A stretch of 64,000 nt of DNA from NCBI GenBank assembly GCA_029101005.1, contig JAQXQE010000011.1:62001-126000 (forward strand), in the 5' to 3' direction. A program made the translations under genes and the position numbers. The DNA comes from Bacillota bacterium. GTDB taxonomy: Bacteria > Bacillota > Clostridia > Peptostreptococcales > Anaerovoracaceae. How positions within the stretch are numbered: the first letter of the stretch is position 1; every line of letters starts with the position of its first letter. The notes beneath the pieces are model-generated. The model was not told the DNA's origin, did not search any database, and worked only from the letters and a program-made list of their open reading frames with translations. This document shows, in pieces, positions 44,461 through 52,548 of the stretch.

Positions 44461-45189
44461 TTATGCCTCCTCGTTCTTGTTAATCATTCTTGTTGTCTTC
44501 TTGCCGGTAGCAAGCTCTGTGTATCTTACGTAGAGTGAGATCTTGTTCTCAGGATTGAGCGCGTTCCAGATCTCCTCTGTAAATGCGTCGATATCGCCAG
44601 GGATCTCGATTCTTCTAGGCTCACCCTGGAATGTTGGCAATGGATTGCCATCTGTCTCATAAGTGTGGATGAAGTGTCCAACACCGTTGAGTGGTGTGTA
44701 CTCATAGAAGTATCTGTTGCAAGCAGTTCCCTCAGCATCAGCACTCTTGAGAATGCTCATTGTGTAAGTGAAATCGTTAACTCCGTCGAAAGTAACAACT
44801 GAACTGATTCTTGGTGTGAGGTTTGGAGCATCTGGCTCGAACTGTCTCTTGAGGAGAGCGTCGTGCTCTGTCTCGTCGTGAAGCAGTCCCTCGTAGATTG
44901 TGTCCGTCTGGTTACCGTTAGTAACGATCAGCTTGTGGTCGTACTCGCGTACTGCTGCATAGATGATGAGGCTTGGATCCTCAACCTTTGATGGATCAAA
45001 TGGCTCAGTGAAAATTGCGCCATCTCTCTCCTTGAAAACTCTGTTACGGCTGTTAGCACTTCTTCCCATGATGAAGTAGGCATTTACTGCATATGCGCCG
45101 TCAGGTGTCTCTCCAACAATGATTCCGCGTCCTGGATATGAATTACCAGCAACGACTTCTGCAAATGGTCTAGTTGTGTATACGCTCAT
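44461..45189 (-). CDS. purO: IMP cyclohydrolase, PurO-like
   Basis: Closes FAICAR to IMP. 242 residues from ATG 45189 (MSVYTTRPFAEVVAGNSYPG), chosen because GAAAGGA lies 7 bases upstream; a TTG 15 bp further up overlaps that site. NSYPGRGIIVGETPDG and AVNAYFIMGRSANSRNRVF match the Ntn-like PurO family first known from archaea. It overlaps the end of purN by 20 bp and precedes the AICAR transformylase. Confidence 0.88.
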   Translation of the reverse strand: MSVYTTRPFAEVVAGNSYPGRGIIVGETPDGAYAVNAYFIMGRSANSRNRVFKERDGAIFTEPFDPSKVEDPSLIIYAAVREYDHKLIVTNGNQTDTIYEGLLHDETEHDALLKRQFEPDAPNLTPRISSVVTFDGVNDFTYTMSILKSADAEGTACNRYFYEYTPLNGVGHFIHTYETDGNPLPTFQGEPRRIEIPGDIDAFTEEIWNALNPENKISLYVRYTELATGKKTTRMINKNEEA

Positions 45190-45811
45190 AGCAAATCCTT
45201 TCAATTGATTGTGGCAGAATTATCCATTCAGCCTCTTCCATTACTCTTCTCTGTAAAACTTCCGGTGTGTCTCCTTCCTCGACACACACGGCTTTCTGTG
45301 CGATAATGCGTCCTCCATCCGGAATTTCGTTCACATAATGCACAGTCGCTCCCGTTACCTTAACGCCTTTCTCGAGAGCCGCCTCATGGACCTTCAGTCC
45401 GTAGAAGCCCTCTCCGCAGAATGACGGAATCAGGCTCGGATGAACATTGATTATCATATCCTCATAGTGCTTGATGAAGTCCTCACTCAGGATGCACATG
45501 AATCCTGCAAGCACGATGAGGTCAATATCTCTTTCGTCGATGGCTTTGATTATCTCTGTCTCGAAGTTCTCTTTGCTGCACTCAATTACCGGAACATCGT
45601 ACTCCGACACAGCACCCTTCTTACGAGTGATAACCATGGCCTCTACGCCCGAGTCCTTAGCTCTCTGAAGACCATAGGCACTCGCCTTGTTGCTGATTAC
45701 CAGGCTGACTTCACCACTGCTGATTATTCCCGCCTTCTGGGCATCCAGAATAGCCTGCAGATTGGTTCCTCCCCCTGATACCAGAACTGCAATTCTTGCC
45801 TTACCTTCCAT
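45170..45811 (-). CDS. purN: Phosphoribosylglycinamide formyltransferase
   Basis: Transfers formyl from 10-formyl-THF to GAR. 213 residues, Rossmann-like. ARIAVLVSGGGTNLQAILDA (phosphate loop), DLIVLAGFMCILSE and the catalytic block INVHPSLIPSF, GVKVTGATVHYVNEIPDGG (His and Asp). Overlaps the PurO gene by 20 bp. Confidence 0.95.
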   Translation of the reverse strand: MEGKARIAVLVSGGGTNLQAILDAQKAGIISSGEVSLVISNKASAYGLQRAKDSGVEAMVITRKKGAVSEYDVPVIECSKENFETEIIKAIDERDIDLIVLAGFMCILSEDFIKHYEDMIINVHPSLIPSFCGEGFYGLKVHEAALEKGVKVTGATVHYVNEIPDGGRIIAQKAVCVEEGDTPEVLQRRVMEEAEWIILPQSIERICYERIHN

Positions 45812-45868
45812 AGTTGAATATCTCCTGGGTTAATTTATCGGATTTAACCGCCTAATTTAATAGCCCCA

Positions 45869-45895
45869 ATGAGCCTGCGCTGTGCGCAGGCTCAT
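45869..45895. repeat. Perfect 12-bp hairpin between purM and purN
   Basis: ATGAGCCTGCGC-TGT-GCGCAGGCTCAT inside the 106-bp gap of the purine operon. No U-tract follows on the minus strand (TGGGGCTATT), so it is not a standard terminator; it could stabilise or divide the mRNA. Confidence 0.8.
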
Positions 45896-45917
45896 CCGAT
45901 GACCATATTTGATTAAT

Positions 45918-46961
45918 CTAGACAATTACAACCTTGTCCTCTGACTCGATGATCTCGCCCATTACATAAGCGTCCTCACCGTTAGCCTTGAGAATCTCGA
46001 TTGCCTTATCAGCATCCTCTGGTGCTACAACGATGCTCATTCCAACTCCCATGTTGAATGTGTTGAACATGTCGTGCTCGCTGATATTACCTGTCTCAGC
46101 GATGAGTTCGAAGATAGGTAGAACCTTCACCTTATCTCTCTCGATTCTTGCACCGAGTCCCTCAGGAATGCTTCTTGGAATGTTCTCATAGAAGCCGCCT
46201 CCTGTAATGTGTGAGATTCCCTTAGCCTTAACCTCCTTGAGCATTGCAAGTACAGGCTTAACATATATCTTTGTAGGTGTGAGGAGTGCCTCGCCGAGTG
46301 ACTTGCCACCGAGCTTCTCGATAGGTGTCTTAAGGTCAGCATTCTCGATATCGAATACCTTTCTTACAAGTGAGAATCCGTTTGAGTGAACTCCACTTGA
46401 TGGAATTGCAATAACTACATCTCCAGCAGCCATTGTGCTGTTGTCGATGATTGCATCCTTATCTACAACTCCAGTTGTATATCCTGCGAGATCATACTCG
46501 TCTACTGAGTAGAATCCTGGCATCTCCGCTGTCTCTCCACCGATGAGTGCGCAGTCAGACTGTACACAGCCCTCGCATACACCCTTAACGATAGCCTCGA
46601 TGCGCTCAGGAACGTTCTTGCCGCAAGCGATGTAGTCGAGGAAGAAGAGAGGCTTAGCTCCTACGCAGAGTACGTCATTAACGCACATAGCAACGCAGTC
46701 GATACCGATTGTGTCATGCTTGTCCATGAGGAAAGCAAGCTTGAGCTTTGTTCCTACTCCGTCTGTTCCGCTGCAAAGTACAGGCTTGTTGATACCTGTG
46801 AGATCAAGCTCGAAGAGTCCTCCGAAGCCGCCTACTGCACCCATTACTCCTGGAGTAACAGTTCTTGCGATGTGCTGCTTCATGAGCTCAACGGCTCTGT
46901 AACCTGCAGTAATATCTACTCCTGCAGCAGCGTAGCTGTCAGATCTGGATTTGTTGTTCAT
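45918..46961 (-). CDS. purM: Phosphoribosylformylglycinamidine cyclo-ligase
   Basis: Forms AIR from FGAM with ATP. 347 residues from ATG 46961 ([20 protein letters not shown]), about 8 bases after AAAGGATGG; the ATG at 46973 sits inside that site. Signatures: [28 protein letters not shown]-like [14 protein letters not shown], and [17 protein letters not shown]. Confidence 0.96.
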   Translation of the reverse strand: MNNKSRSDSYAAAGVDITAGYRAVELMKQHIARTVTPGVMGAVGGFGGLFELDLTGINKPVLCSGTDGVGTKLKLAFLMDKHDTIGIDCVAMCVNDVLCVGAKPLFFLDYIACGKNVPERIEAIVKGVCEGCVQSDCALIGGETAEMPGFYSVDEYDLAGYTTGVVDKDAIIDNSTMAAGDVVIAIPSSGVHSNGFSLVRKVFDIENADLKTPIEKLGGKSLGEALLTPTKIYVKPVLAMLKEVKAKGISHITGGGFYENIPRSIPEGLGARIERDKVKVLPIFELIAETGNISEHDMFNTFNMGVGMSIVVAPEDADKAIEILKANGEDAYVMGEIIESEDKVVIV

Positions 46962-47012
46962 ATTTGATACCATCCTTTGTAATCTTGGTGTGATTATTCT
47001 ATTAATTATACC

Positions 47013-48440
47013 TTATTCCTTACCGTCCCAACAATATGTACAGAGCTTGCATGGGTCGATTCCGATAGCTTCCTTGATACCCTCGAGTGACTGGAACTCA
47101 AGTGAGTCGAAGTGGAACTTGTCGCAGATAGCCTTTCTCATAGCCTTACCACGCTCTGTTGATCCATCGCTGTACTCATCAATGTGGTTCAGTCCCTCTT
47201 CACCTTCGAGCTCTACGATAGTTCTTCTTGTGATAAGATCCATCTCACTCTTTGATGATGAGAAGTTGATATACTTGCATCCATACATCAGCGGAGGACA
47301 AGCAGATCTCATGTGAACTTCCTTTGCGCCATTCTCATAGAGGAATTCTACTGTCTCTCTGAGCTGTGTTCCTCTTACGATTGAGTCGTCTACGAAGAGG
47401 AGATTCTTGCCCTTGATGAGCTCAAGTACTGGAATCTGCTTCATCTTAGCAACCTTGTTTCTCTCGCTCTGGTTGCTTGGCATGAAGCTTCTTGCCCATG
47501 TTGGTGTGTACTTGATGAAAGCTCTTGTGAACGCCTTCTGACTAGCGTTTGAATATCCAATAGCGTGTGGGGTACCTGAATCAGGAACGCCTCCGATATA
47601 GTCTACAGAATCGAGGTCGAAACCATTCTCGATGTCGTTTCTTGCCATGATTCTTCCGTTCTCGTAACGCATCATCTCTACGTTAACACCTTCGTATGAT
47701 GTTGTTGGGTATCCGTAGTAGCTCCAGAGGAATGAACAGATCTTCATCTCCTCACCAGGAGCAACGAGCTGCTTAACCTCGTCAGGAGTGATCTCAACAA
47801 TCTCTCCAGGTCCGAGTTCTGTAATCTCCTCAAGACCAAGCTTGAAGAGTGAGAATGACTCTGATGCGACACCCTTGCAGTGTTTGCCGTGTCCAATCTC
47901 GATTGGAAGTCTTCCGAGTCTGTCTCTTGCAGCAATCAGCTTGCCGCCCTCCATCATGATGAGGATGTTGCAAGTTCCCTCGATTACAGCCTGTGCATAC
48001 TTGATACCATCTACGATGTTCTCCTGCTGGCTGATCAGAGCTGCAACAAGCTCAGTCTGATTGATTCTGCCTGATGTCATTGCATCGAAGTGACCGCCTC
48101 TTAAGTCAAGTGTCTTGTCGATCAGCTCATCGAGGTTGTTAATCTTACCGATGATTGTGATTGCATATATTCCGTGGAGTGAACGAATGAGGAGTGGCTG
48201 TGGATCTGTATCGCTGATACATCCGATAGCAACCTTACCCTTCATCTGTGCTGTGATGTTCTCGAACTTTGTACGGAATGGTGAGTTCTCGATGTTGTGA
48301 ATCTCTCTCTGCATTCCTATACTCTCGTCCCATGCTGCCATTCCACCTCTCTTAGTTCCTAGATGTGAATGGTAATCAGTTCCGAAGAACACGTCCAGTA
48401 CGCAGTCTCTGTTTGATGTTATACCGTAAAATCCGCCCAT
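47013..48440 (-). CDS. purF: Amidophosphoribosyltransferase-like PurF lacking the Cys nucleophile
   Basis: First committed step of purine synthesis (PRPP to phosphoribosylamine). 475 residues. The PRTase domain is intact, with the PRPP loop LLFVDDSIVRGTQLRE. The N-terminal Ntn glutaminase domain is recognisable (YHSHLGTKRGGMAAWDE, SPFRTKFEN), but it starts MGGFYGITS where active enzymes start MCGIxG: the terminal Cys nucleophile is replaced by Gly. The ATG has a good AAGGAG site and no upstream in-frame Cys start. The enzyme may therefore use free ammonia or a partner glutaminase. Position between purE and purM is normal. Confidence 0.9.
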   Translation of the reverse strand: MGGFYGITSNRDCVLDVFFGTDYHSHLGTKRGGMAAWDESIGMQREIHNIENSPFRTKFENITAQMKGKVAIGCISDTDPQPLLIRSLHGIYAITIIGKINNLDELIDKTLDLRGGHFDAMTSGRINQTELVAALISQQENIVDGIKYAQAVIEGTCNILIMMEGGKLIAARDRLGRLPIEIGHGKHCKGVASESFSLFKLGLEEITELGPGEIVEITPDEVKQLVAPGEEMKICSFLWSYYGYPTTSYEGVNVEMMRYENGRIMARNDIENGFDLDSVDYIGGVPDSGTPHAIGYSNASQKAFTRAFIKYTPTWARSFMPSNQSERNKVAKMKQIPVLELIKGKNLLFVDDSIVRGTQLRETVEFLYENGAKEVHMRSACPPLMYGCKYINFSSSKSEMDLITRRTIVELEGEEGLNHIDEYSDGSTERGKAMRKAICDKFHFDSLEFQSLEGIKEAIGIDPCKLCTYCWDGKE

Positions 48441-48481
48441 ATCTTTCTCCTTACGTTCTAGTCCCTTATGTAAGTGTTAAT

Positions 48482-48970
48482 TTAAATTCTCTCAAGAATG
48501 CCCTCATCCTTCTTAAGTACAGCCTCTGCATCAGAAACACGCTTTCTGTCGAGTGCTGCTGCGAGCTCATCATCGCTTGCTGCGAGAATCTCTGCAGCGA
48601 GGAGAGCTGCATTCTTACCTCCGTCAATACCAACTGTTGCAACAGGAATTCCCGGTGGCATCATTACTGTTGAAAGCAGCGCATCCATTCCATCAAGAAC
48701 AGAAGACTTGCATGGGATTCCGATTACCGGCAGAGTTGTGTTCGCCGCAATCGCACCTGCAAGATGAGCTGCCATACCAGCTGCCGCAATGATTACTCCG
48801 AAGCCGTTAGCTCTTGCGTTCATTGAGAAATCTCTTGCCTGCTCTGGTGTTCTGTGAGCTGAGTAGACATGCACCTCAAATGGGATCTCAAACTCCTTAA
48901 GTACATCTGTCGCTTTCTTAATTACAGGCAGATCACTGTCACTGCCCATCACGATACCAACTTTCTTCAT
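48482..48970 (-). CDS. purE: 5-(carboxyamino)imidazole ribonucleotide mutase
   Basis: 162 residues from ATG 48970 with AAGGAGG 5 bases upstream ([20 protein letters not shown]). SDS loop at 10-12, SAHRTPEQA (His catalytic) and [20 protein letters not shown] are canonical. No purK or purC is in the window, so whether it acts as class I mutase (with PurK) or class II carboxylase cannot be decided here; sequence length suits class I. First gene of the purine operon. Confidence 0.95.
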   Translation of the reverse strand: MKKVGIVMGSDSDLPVIKKATDVLKEFEIPFEVHVYSAHRTPEQARDFSMNARANGFGVIIAAAGMAAHLAGAIAANTTLPVIGIPCKSSVLDGMDALLSTVMMPPGIPVATVGIDGGKNAALLAAEILAASDDELAAALDRKRVSDAEAVLKKDEGILERI

Positions 48971-49004
48971 GTCGGCCTCCTTATTGAACAAATTTTGACA
49001 ACTA

Positions 49005-49033
49005 ATTATACTCCAAAACCCTTATATTTCGCA
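49005..49033 (-). promoter_or_regulatory. Promoter of the purine operon
   Basis: Minus strand -10 TATAAT (49005-49010) with a weak -35 TGCGAA 17 bp upstream (49028-49033). The 230-bp upstream region carries PurBox-like sites, suggesting activation or repression. Confidence 0.5.
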
Positions 49034-49119
49034 CCTTCTAAGGCATAATTCTATTCGTAATAATGCACTAATGTGACATTGTTCGTACCTCTACGTGTGT
49101 TTCGTAACTAATCGTAATA

Positions 49120-49132
49120 ATTGTTCGGTAAT
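49120..49132 (-). promoter_or_regulatory. PurBox-like site 1
   Basis: Minus strand ATTACCGAACAAT fits the Firmicute PurR box AWWWCCGAACWWT at every position. A related copy with one core change (TACGAACAAT) is at 49078-49087. Confidence 0.5.
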
Positions 49133-49182
49133 TTGACATTTTTTGCAATTACGCAAGCTGTCACATAGCGATTCTTGGTCTC

Positions 49183-49195
49183 AATTCCGAACAAT
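49183..49195 (+). promoter_or_regulatory. PurBox-like site 2
   Basis: Plus strand AATTCCGAACAAT also fits the PurR box fully, in the opposite orientation to site 1, with 58 bp between the CCGAAC cores, wider than the 16-17 bp known from Bacillus. Confidence 0.45.
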
Positions 49196-49205
49196 AACGC
49201 ACGAT

Positions 49206-49232
49206 AAAACGCGTGCATTACGCACGCGTTTT
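49206..49232 (-). terminator. Terminator of the fumC-malic enzyme operon
   Basis: AAAACGCGTGC / GCACGCGTTTT with a five-base loop, 18 bp after the malic enzyme stop. Minus strand continues ATCGTGCG, so the T-run is the stem's own TTTT. Confidence 0.75.
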
Positions 49233-49249
49233 CGCTGTATCGATATATA

Positions 49250-50422
49250 CTAGATTCTCGCTACGCCACTCTTTCTCGCAGCCTCTGCTGTAGCTGATGC
49301 AACAGCATCCTTAAGGCGTGGATCGAATGGCTTTGGCAGGATGTAATCTGCACAGAGCTCCTCATCGCTGATGAGCTCAGCAATTGCATTTGCAGCTGCA
49401 ATCTTCATCTCATCATTGATCTCGCTCGCTCTTACATCGAGTGTTCCTCTGAAGATTCCAGGGAATACCATTACGTTGTTAACCTGGTTAGGGAAGTCAC
49501 TTCTTCCTGTTGAAACTACTGCAGCGCCAGCTTCCTTTGCCTCATCTGGGAAAATCTCTGGTGTTGGGTTAGCGCAGGCGAAGATGATTGGATCCTTAGC
49601 CATTGAACGAACCATATCCTGAGTTACGAGGCCTGGAGCTGATACTCCGATGAATGCGTCAGCACCCTTGATAACCTCCTCAAGGGTTCCTGCAACTTTA
49701 TCCTTGTTTGTGATAGCTGCAATCTCCTTCTTAGCGTCATTGAGTCCCTCTCTACCCGCGTAGATAGCACCCTTACGGTCACACATAATAACGTTCTTGA
49801 GACCCATGCTGATGAGGAGCTTAACAATAGCTGTACCAGCAGCCCCAGCTCCTGAAGTTACAATCTTGATGTCCTCAATCTTCTTGTTAACAACCTTGAG
49901 AGCGTTGATAAGCGCAGCGAGTGTGATAACTGCTGTACCGTGCTGGTCATCGTGGAAGATAGGAATGTCACATCTCTCCTTGAGCTTTCTTTCGATCTCG
50001 AAGCAACGTGGTGCTGAGATATCCTCGAGGTTGATTCCACCGAATGAGCCTGAGATGAGAGCTACTGTATTAACGATGTCGTCAACGTCCTTACTTGCAA
50101 CGCAGAGAGGGAATGCATCAACATCTCCGAACTCCTTGAAGAGAACGCACTTACCCTCCATTACAGGCATTCCAGCCTCTGGGCCTATATCTCCAAGTCC
50201 GAGCACTGCAGAACCGTCAGTTACTACAGCAACGAGGTTCCATCTGCGTGTGAGCTCATAGCTCTTGCTGATGTCCTTCTGAATCTCAAGGCAAGGCTGA
50301 GCAACTCCTGGTGTATAAGCCAGCGAAAGAGCCCCATCATCCTTAACTGGTGTTCTTGAAACGACCTCAATCTTACCGTTCAGCTGCTCGTGCAGCTTCA
50401 GTGATTCCTTTGCATAATCCAT
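49250..50422 (-). CDS. Malic enzyme (NAD(P)-dependent)
   Basis: Decarboxylates malate to pyruvate. 390 residues, the short bacterial form without a C-terminal phosphotransacetylase domain. LSLAYTPGVAQPCLEI, GLGDIGPEAGMPVMEGK, the metal-binding IFHDDQHGTAVIT, and the nucleotide loop VTSGAGAAGTAIVKLL are clear. Second gene after fumC (23 bp), so malate from fumarase can go to pyruvate, or the reverse. Confidence 0.95.
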   Translation of the reverse strand: MDYAKESLKLHEQLNGKIEVVSRTPVKDDGALSLAYTPGVAQPCLEIQKDISKSYELTRRWNLVAVVTDGSAVLGLGDIGPEAGMPVMEGKCVLFKEFGDVDAFPLCVASKDVDDIVNTVALISGSFGGINLEDISAPRCFEIERKLKERCDIPIFHDDQHGTAVITLAALINALKVVNKKIEDIKIVTSGAGAAGTAIVKLLISMGLKNVIMCDRKGAIYAGREGLNDAKKEIAAITNKDKVAGTLEEVIKGADAFIGVSAPGLVTQDMVRSMAKDPIIFACANPTPEIFPDEAKEAGAAVVSTGRSDFPNQVNNVMVFPGIFRGTLDVRASEINDEMKIAAANAIAELISDEELCADYILPKPFDPRLKDAVASATAEAARKSGVARI

Positions 50423-50445
50423 TATCCTTAATCCCCTTTTCTTCT

Positions 50446-51810
50446 CTATACCATCTTAGCAGGGTCAACTGCCAGATCGAATTCTTCCTCTGTCATAAGC
50501 TCGAGCTTGAGAACAGCCTCCTTGAGAAGCAGTCCCTCCTCGTGAGCAAGTCTTGCTGCCTTAGCCGCATTCTCGTATCCAATTGATGGGCTGAGGCATG
50601 TAACGAGCATGAGTGAACGGTCAAGAATGCTTGCCATTGCCTCACGGTTCGCCTTGATGCCAGATACGCATCTCTTATTGAATGATCTCAGTGAATCAGC
50701 GAGGATTCTTACTGAGTGCAGATAATTGTTTATCATTACAGGCATGAACACGTTGAGCTCGAAATTGCCCTGTGATGCAGCAATTCCGATAGTCGCGTCG
50801 TTACCCATAACCTGAACAGCAACCATTGTCGCTGACTCGCACTGTGTTGGGTTAACCTTACCAGGCATGATTGATGAGCCAGGCTCATTCTCCGGAATTG
50901 TGATCTCACCGATTCCACATCTTGGGCCGCTTGCCAGCCATCTGATGTCATTAGCCATCTTCATGTAATCAGCAGCGAGAGCCTTGATAGCTCCGTGTGA
51001 GTACACGAGTGCATCCTTCGATGTGAGTGAGTGGAACTTGTTAGGATCAGTGATAAAAGGCTTACCAGTAAGCTCCGCTATTACGGACGCTACCTTCTCG
51101 TCGAAGCCCTCTGGTGCGTTGAGGCCTGTCCCAACTGCTGTTCCTCCGAGAGCGAGCTCGTAGAGTCCTGATAGTGACTGTCTGATGAACTCGAGTGAAT
51201 GCTCCATGCTGCTTCTCCATCCTGAGATCTCCTGTGAGAATCTAACAGGTGTAGCATCCTGGAGGTGAGTTCTACCAATCTTGATGATGTCAGTATTCTC
51301 TTCCTCAAGCTTCTTGAGTGTCTCAATCATCTCCTCGATTGCTGGAATGAGGTTATCTGTTACAGCTGTGACTGCAGCAATGTGCATAGCTGTAGGGAAT
51401 GTGTCGTTAGAGCTCTGTGACATGTTCACATGGTCATTTGGATGAAGTATCTCTGTCTTAACCAGTGCATTTGCAACACCAGATACAACCTCGTTCATAT
51501 TCATGTTTGACTGAGTACCGCTTCCTGTCTGCCATACTGACAGTGGGAACTCCTGATCAAACTTGCCCTCTCCTACTGCATCGCAAACGAGACTGATAAG
51601 CTTGCATCTCTCATCGTCAAGCTTGCCGAAGCTGTTGTTTGTGATTGCCGCTGCCTTCTTAAGTACAGCGAAAGCTCTGATAATCTCAATCGGCATCTTA
51701 TCATCGCCAATTGGGAAATTCTCAAGGCTTCTCTGTGTCTGTGCTCCCCAGTATCTGTCGGCAGGAACGAGCATCTCTCCAAGTGAATCGTGCGCCTTAC
51801 GATATTCCAT
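50446..51810 (-). CDS. fumC: Class II fumarase
   Basis: Reversible hydration of fumarate to malate. 454 residues, no Fe-S cluster. KMPIEIIRAFAVLKKAAAI, SQSSNDTFPTAMHIAA, GRTHLQDATPVRFSQEISGW (catalytic His) and the signature GSSIMPGKVNPTQCE (catalytic Ser) are present. Starts under its own promoter and is followed by malic enzyme. Confidence 0.97.
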   Translation of the reverse strand: MEYRKAHDSLGEMLVPADRYWGAQTQRSLENFPIGDDKMPIEIIRAFAVLKKAAAITNNSFGKLDDERCKLISLVCDAVGEGKFDQEFPLSVWQTGSGTQSNMNMNEVVSGVANALVKTEILHPNDHVNMSQSSNDTFPTAMHIAAVTAVTDNLIPAIEEMIETLKKLEEENTDIIKIGRTHLQDATPVRFSQEISGWRSSMEHSLEFIRQSLSGLYELALGGTAVGTGLNAPEGFDEKVASVIAELTGKPFITDPNKFHSLTSKDALVYSHGAIKALAADYMKMANDIRWLASGPRCGIGEITIPENEPGSSIMPGKVNPTQCESATMVAVQVMGNDATIGIAASQGNFELNVFMPVMINNYLHSVRILADSLRSFNKRCVSGIKANREAMASILDRSLMLVTCLSPSIGYENAAKAARLAHEEGLLLKEAVLKLELMTEEEFDLAVDPAKMV

Positions 51811-51870
51811 TGTCCTTCTCCAATCTACTTATATTTGTAAATACTTGCGTAATATATGCTCAACTTAGTA

Positions 51871-51899
51871 ATTATATATAGATTTGTCGCAAAGTGCAA
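51871..51899 (-). promoter_or_regulatory. Promoter of fumC
   Basis: Minus strand: TTGCAC (51894-51899), 17-bp spacer, TATAAT (51871-51876). Confidence 0.6.
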
Positions 51900-51905
51900 A
51901 GATAT

Positions 51906-51928
51906 AGCCGCCTTTTCGGCGGCTTTTT
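51906..51928. terminator. Hairpin between the XRE gene and fumC
   Basis: AGCCGCC / GGCGGCT with TTTTC loop. The T-run (TTTT) is on the plus side; on the minus strand, where the XRE gene ends at 51947, the tract is TATATCTTTG. Likely ends the XRE transcript but is not ideal. Confidence 0.55.
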
Positions 51929-51946
51929 GCAAAAATATTTGTTTTT

Positions 51947-52267
51947 TTATTCAATCATGGCGTTAATTACGCGCATTATCTCTTCTTTCTTCTGCGAAGA
52001 GCAATCACTGAGCATAGATACGAAGGATTCTTCGCTGTAAGACTCATATACATCCCGCTTTACAAGTATGCAGTCTGGTGTAATCTCCAGCGCCCCGCAT
52101 ATCTTCTGAAGCGTCTGCACTCCCATATTCGTGGATCCTCTTTCGATATTTGAATACGCCCTCAGTGTAATTCCAGCGAGTTCAGCGAGCTGCGCCTGCG
52201 TCAGCCTCCGCACCTCCCTCTGCTCACGAAGTGCATTTCCGATATCCTGCAGATCAGAAACAAGCAT
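51947..52267 (-). CDS. Small XRE-family transcriptional regulator
   Basis: 106 residues. Helix-turn-helix in residues 8-65 (ALREQREVRRLTQAQLAELA, then GITLRAYSNIERGSTNMGVQ), followed by a short C-terminal extension without a known ligand domain. AGGAGGAAGAG precedes the ATG. It is divergent from the candidate small RNA at 52353, and two TAGGAA-N6-TTCYTA operators lie between them, so it probably represses itself and the RNA. Similar small XRE proteins serve as phage-type or element repressors, but no element is visible here. Confidence 0.85.
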   Translation of the reverse strand: MLVSDLQDIGNALREQREVRRLTQAQLAELAGITLRAYSNIERGSTNMGVQTLQKICGALEITPDCILVKRDVYESYSEESFVSMLSDCSSQKKEEIMRVINAMIE

Positions 52268-52292
52268 TACTCTTCCTCCTTAGTTATACTAT

Positions 52293-52311
52293 ATAGGAAT
52301 CATAATTCTTA
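52293..52311. promoter_or_regulatory. Operator 2 of the XRE/sRNA intergenic region
   Basis: ATAGGAATCATAATTCTTA: TAGGAA-N6-TTCTTA, one mismatch from symmetry, located 25-45 bp before the XRE start over its presumed promoter. Confidence 0.5.
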
Positions 52312-52317
52312 AACGTA

Positions 52318-52346
52318 TTGACATATAGCCCACTGAAGTTCATAAT
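52318..52346 (+). promoter_or_regulatory. Plus-strand promoter of the candidate small RNA
   Basis: TTGACA (52318-52323, perfect), 17-bp spacer, CATAAT (52341-52346, one mismatch). It points away from the XRE gene into a region with no protein gene. Confidence 0.75.
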
Positions 52347-52347
52347 T

Positions 52348-52367
52348 ATAGGAACTACAGTTCCTAT
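52348..52367. promoter_or_regulatory. Operator 1 at the small-RNA start site
   Basis: ATAGGAACTACAGTTCCTAT, a perfect 9-bp inverted repeat with AC centre. It spans the predicted transcription start, where a bound repressor would block initiation. Confidence 0.6.
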
Positions 52368-52462
52368 TAATATGTAGTAATATACAAGCTGAAGAACCCT
52401 ATGCAAAAATATCACCACCCATCTTCAGCTCGTTAGAGCTTGCTTCGTCAAGCTCTTTTTTT
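52353..52462 (+). ncRNA. Candidate small RNA of about 110 nt
   Basis: The transcript begins after a near-consensus promoter and ends at a strong intrinsic terminator. It contains stem AGCTGAAGA (52387-52395) / TCTTCAGCT (52422-52430) enclosing a 26-nt loop with CACCACCC (52413-52420), complementary to G-rich ribosome sites. Only an 11-codon reading frame (ATG 52401, no ribosome site) is possible. No plus-strand gene lies downstream, since tsf is convergent, so this is not a leader. It does not match an RNA family I recognise. Confidence 0.6.
52435..52462 (+). terminator. Intrinsic terminator of the candidate small RNA
   Basis: AGAGCTTG / CAAGCTCT stem, loop CTTCGT, then seven T. Confidence 0.85.
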
Positions 52463-52482
52463 GCGTTATCAATACCGTGCCG

Positions 52483-52515
52483 AAAAAAAGAAGCACGCAT
52501 ATAGATGCGTGCTTC
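52483..52515 (-). terminator. Terminator of rpsB-tsf
   Basis: Minus-strand GAAGCACGCAT / ATGCGTGCTTC with four-base loop, then seven T; 33 bp after the tsf stop. Confidence 0.9.
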
Positions 52516-52548
52516 CGGGTATTTGTCGTGTTATGTACAGCTTACGAC

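Noticed and set aside
52401-52436. Eleven-codon leader peptide inside the candidate small RNA
   Set aside because: No ribosome site precedes the ATG and no plus-strand gene lies downstream to be attenuated.
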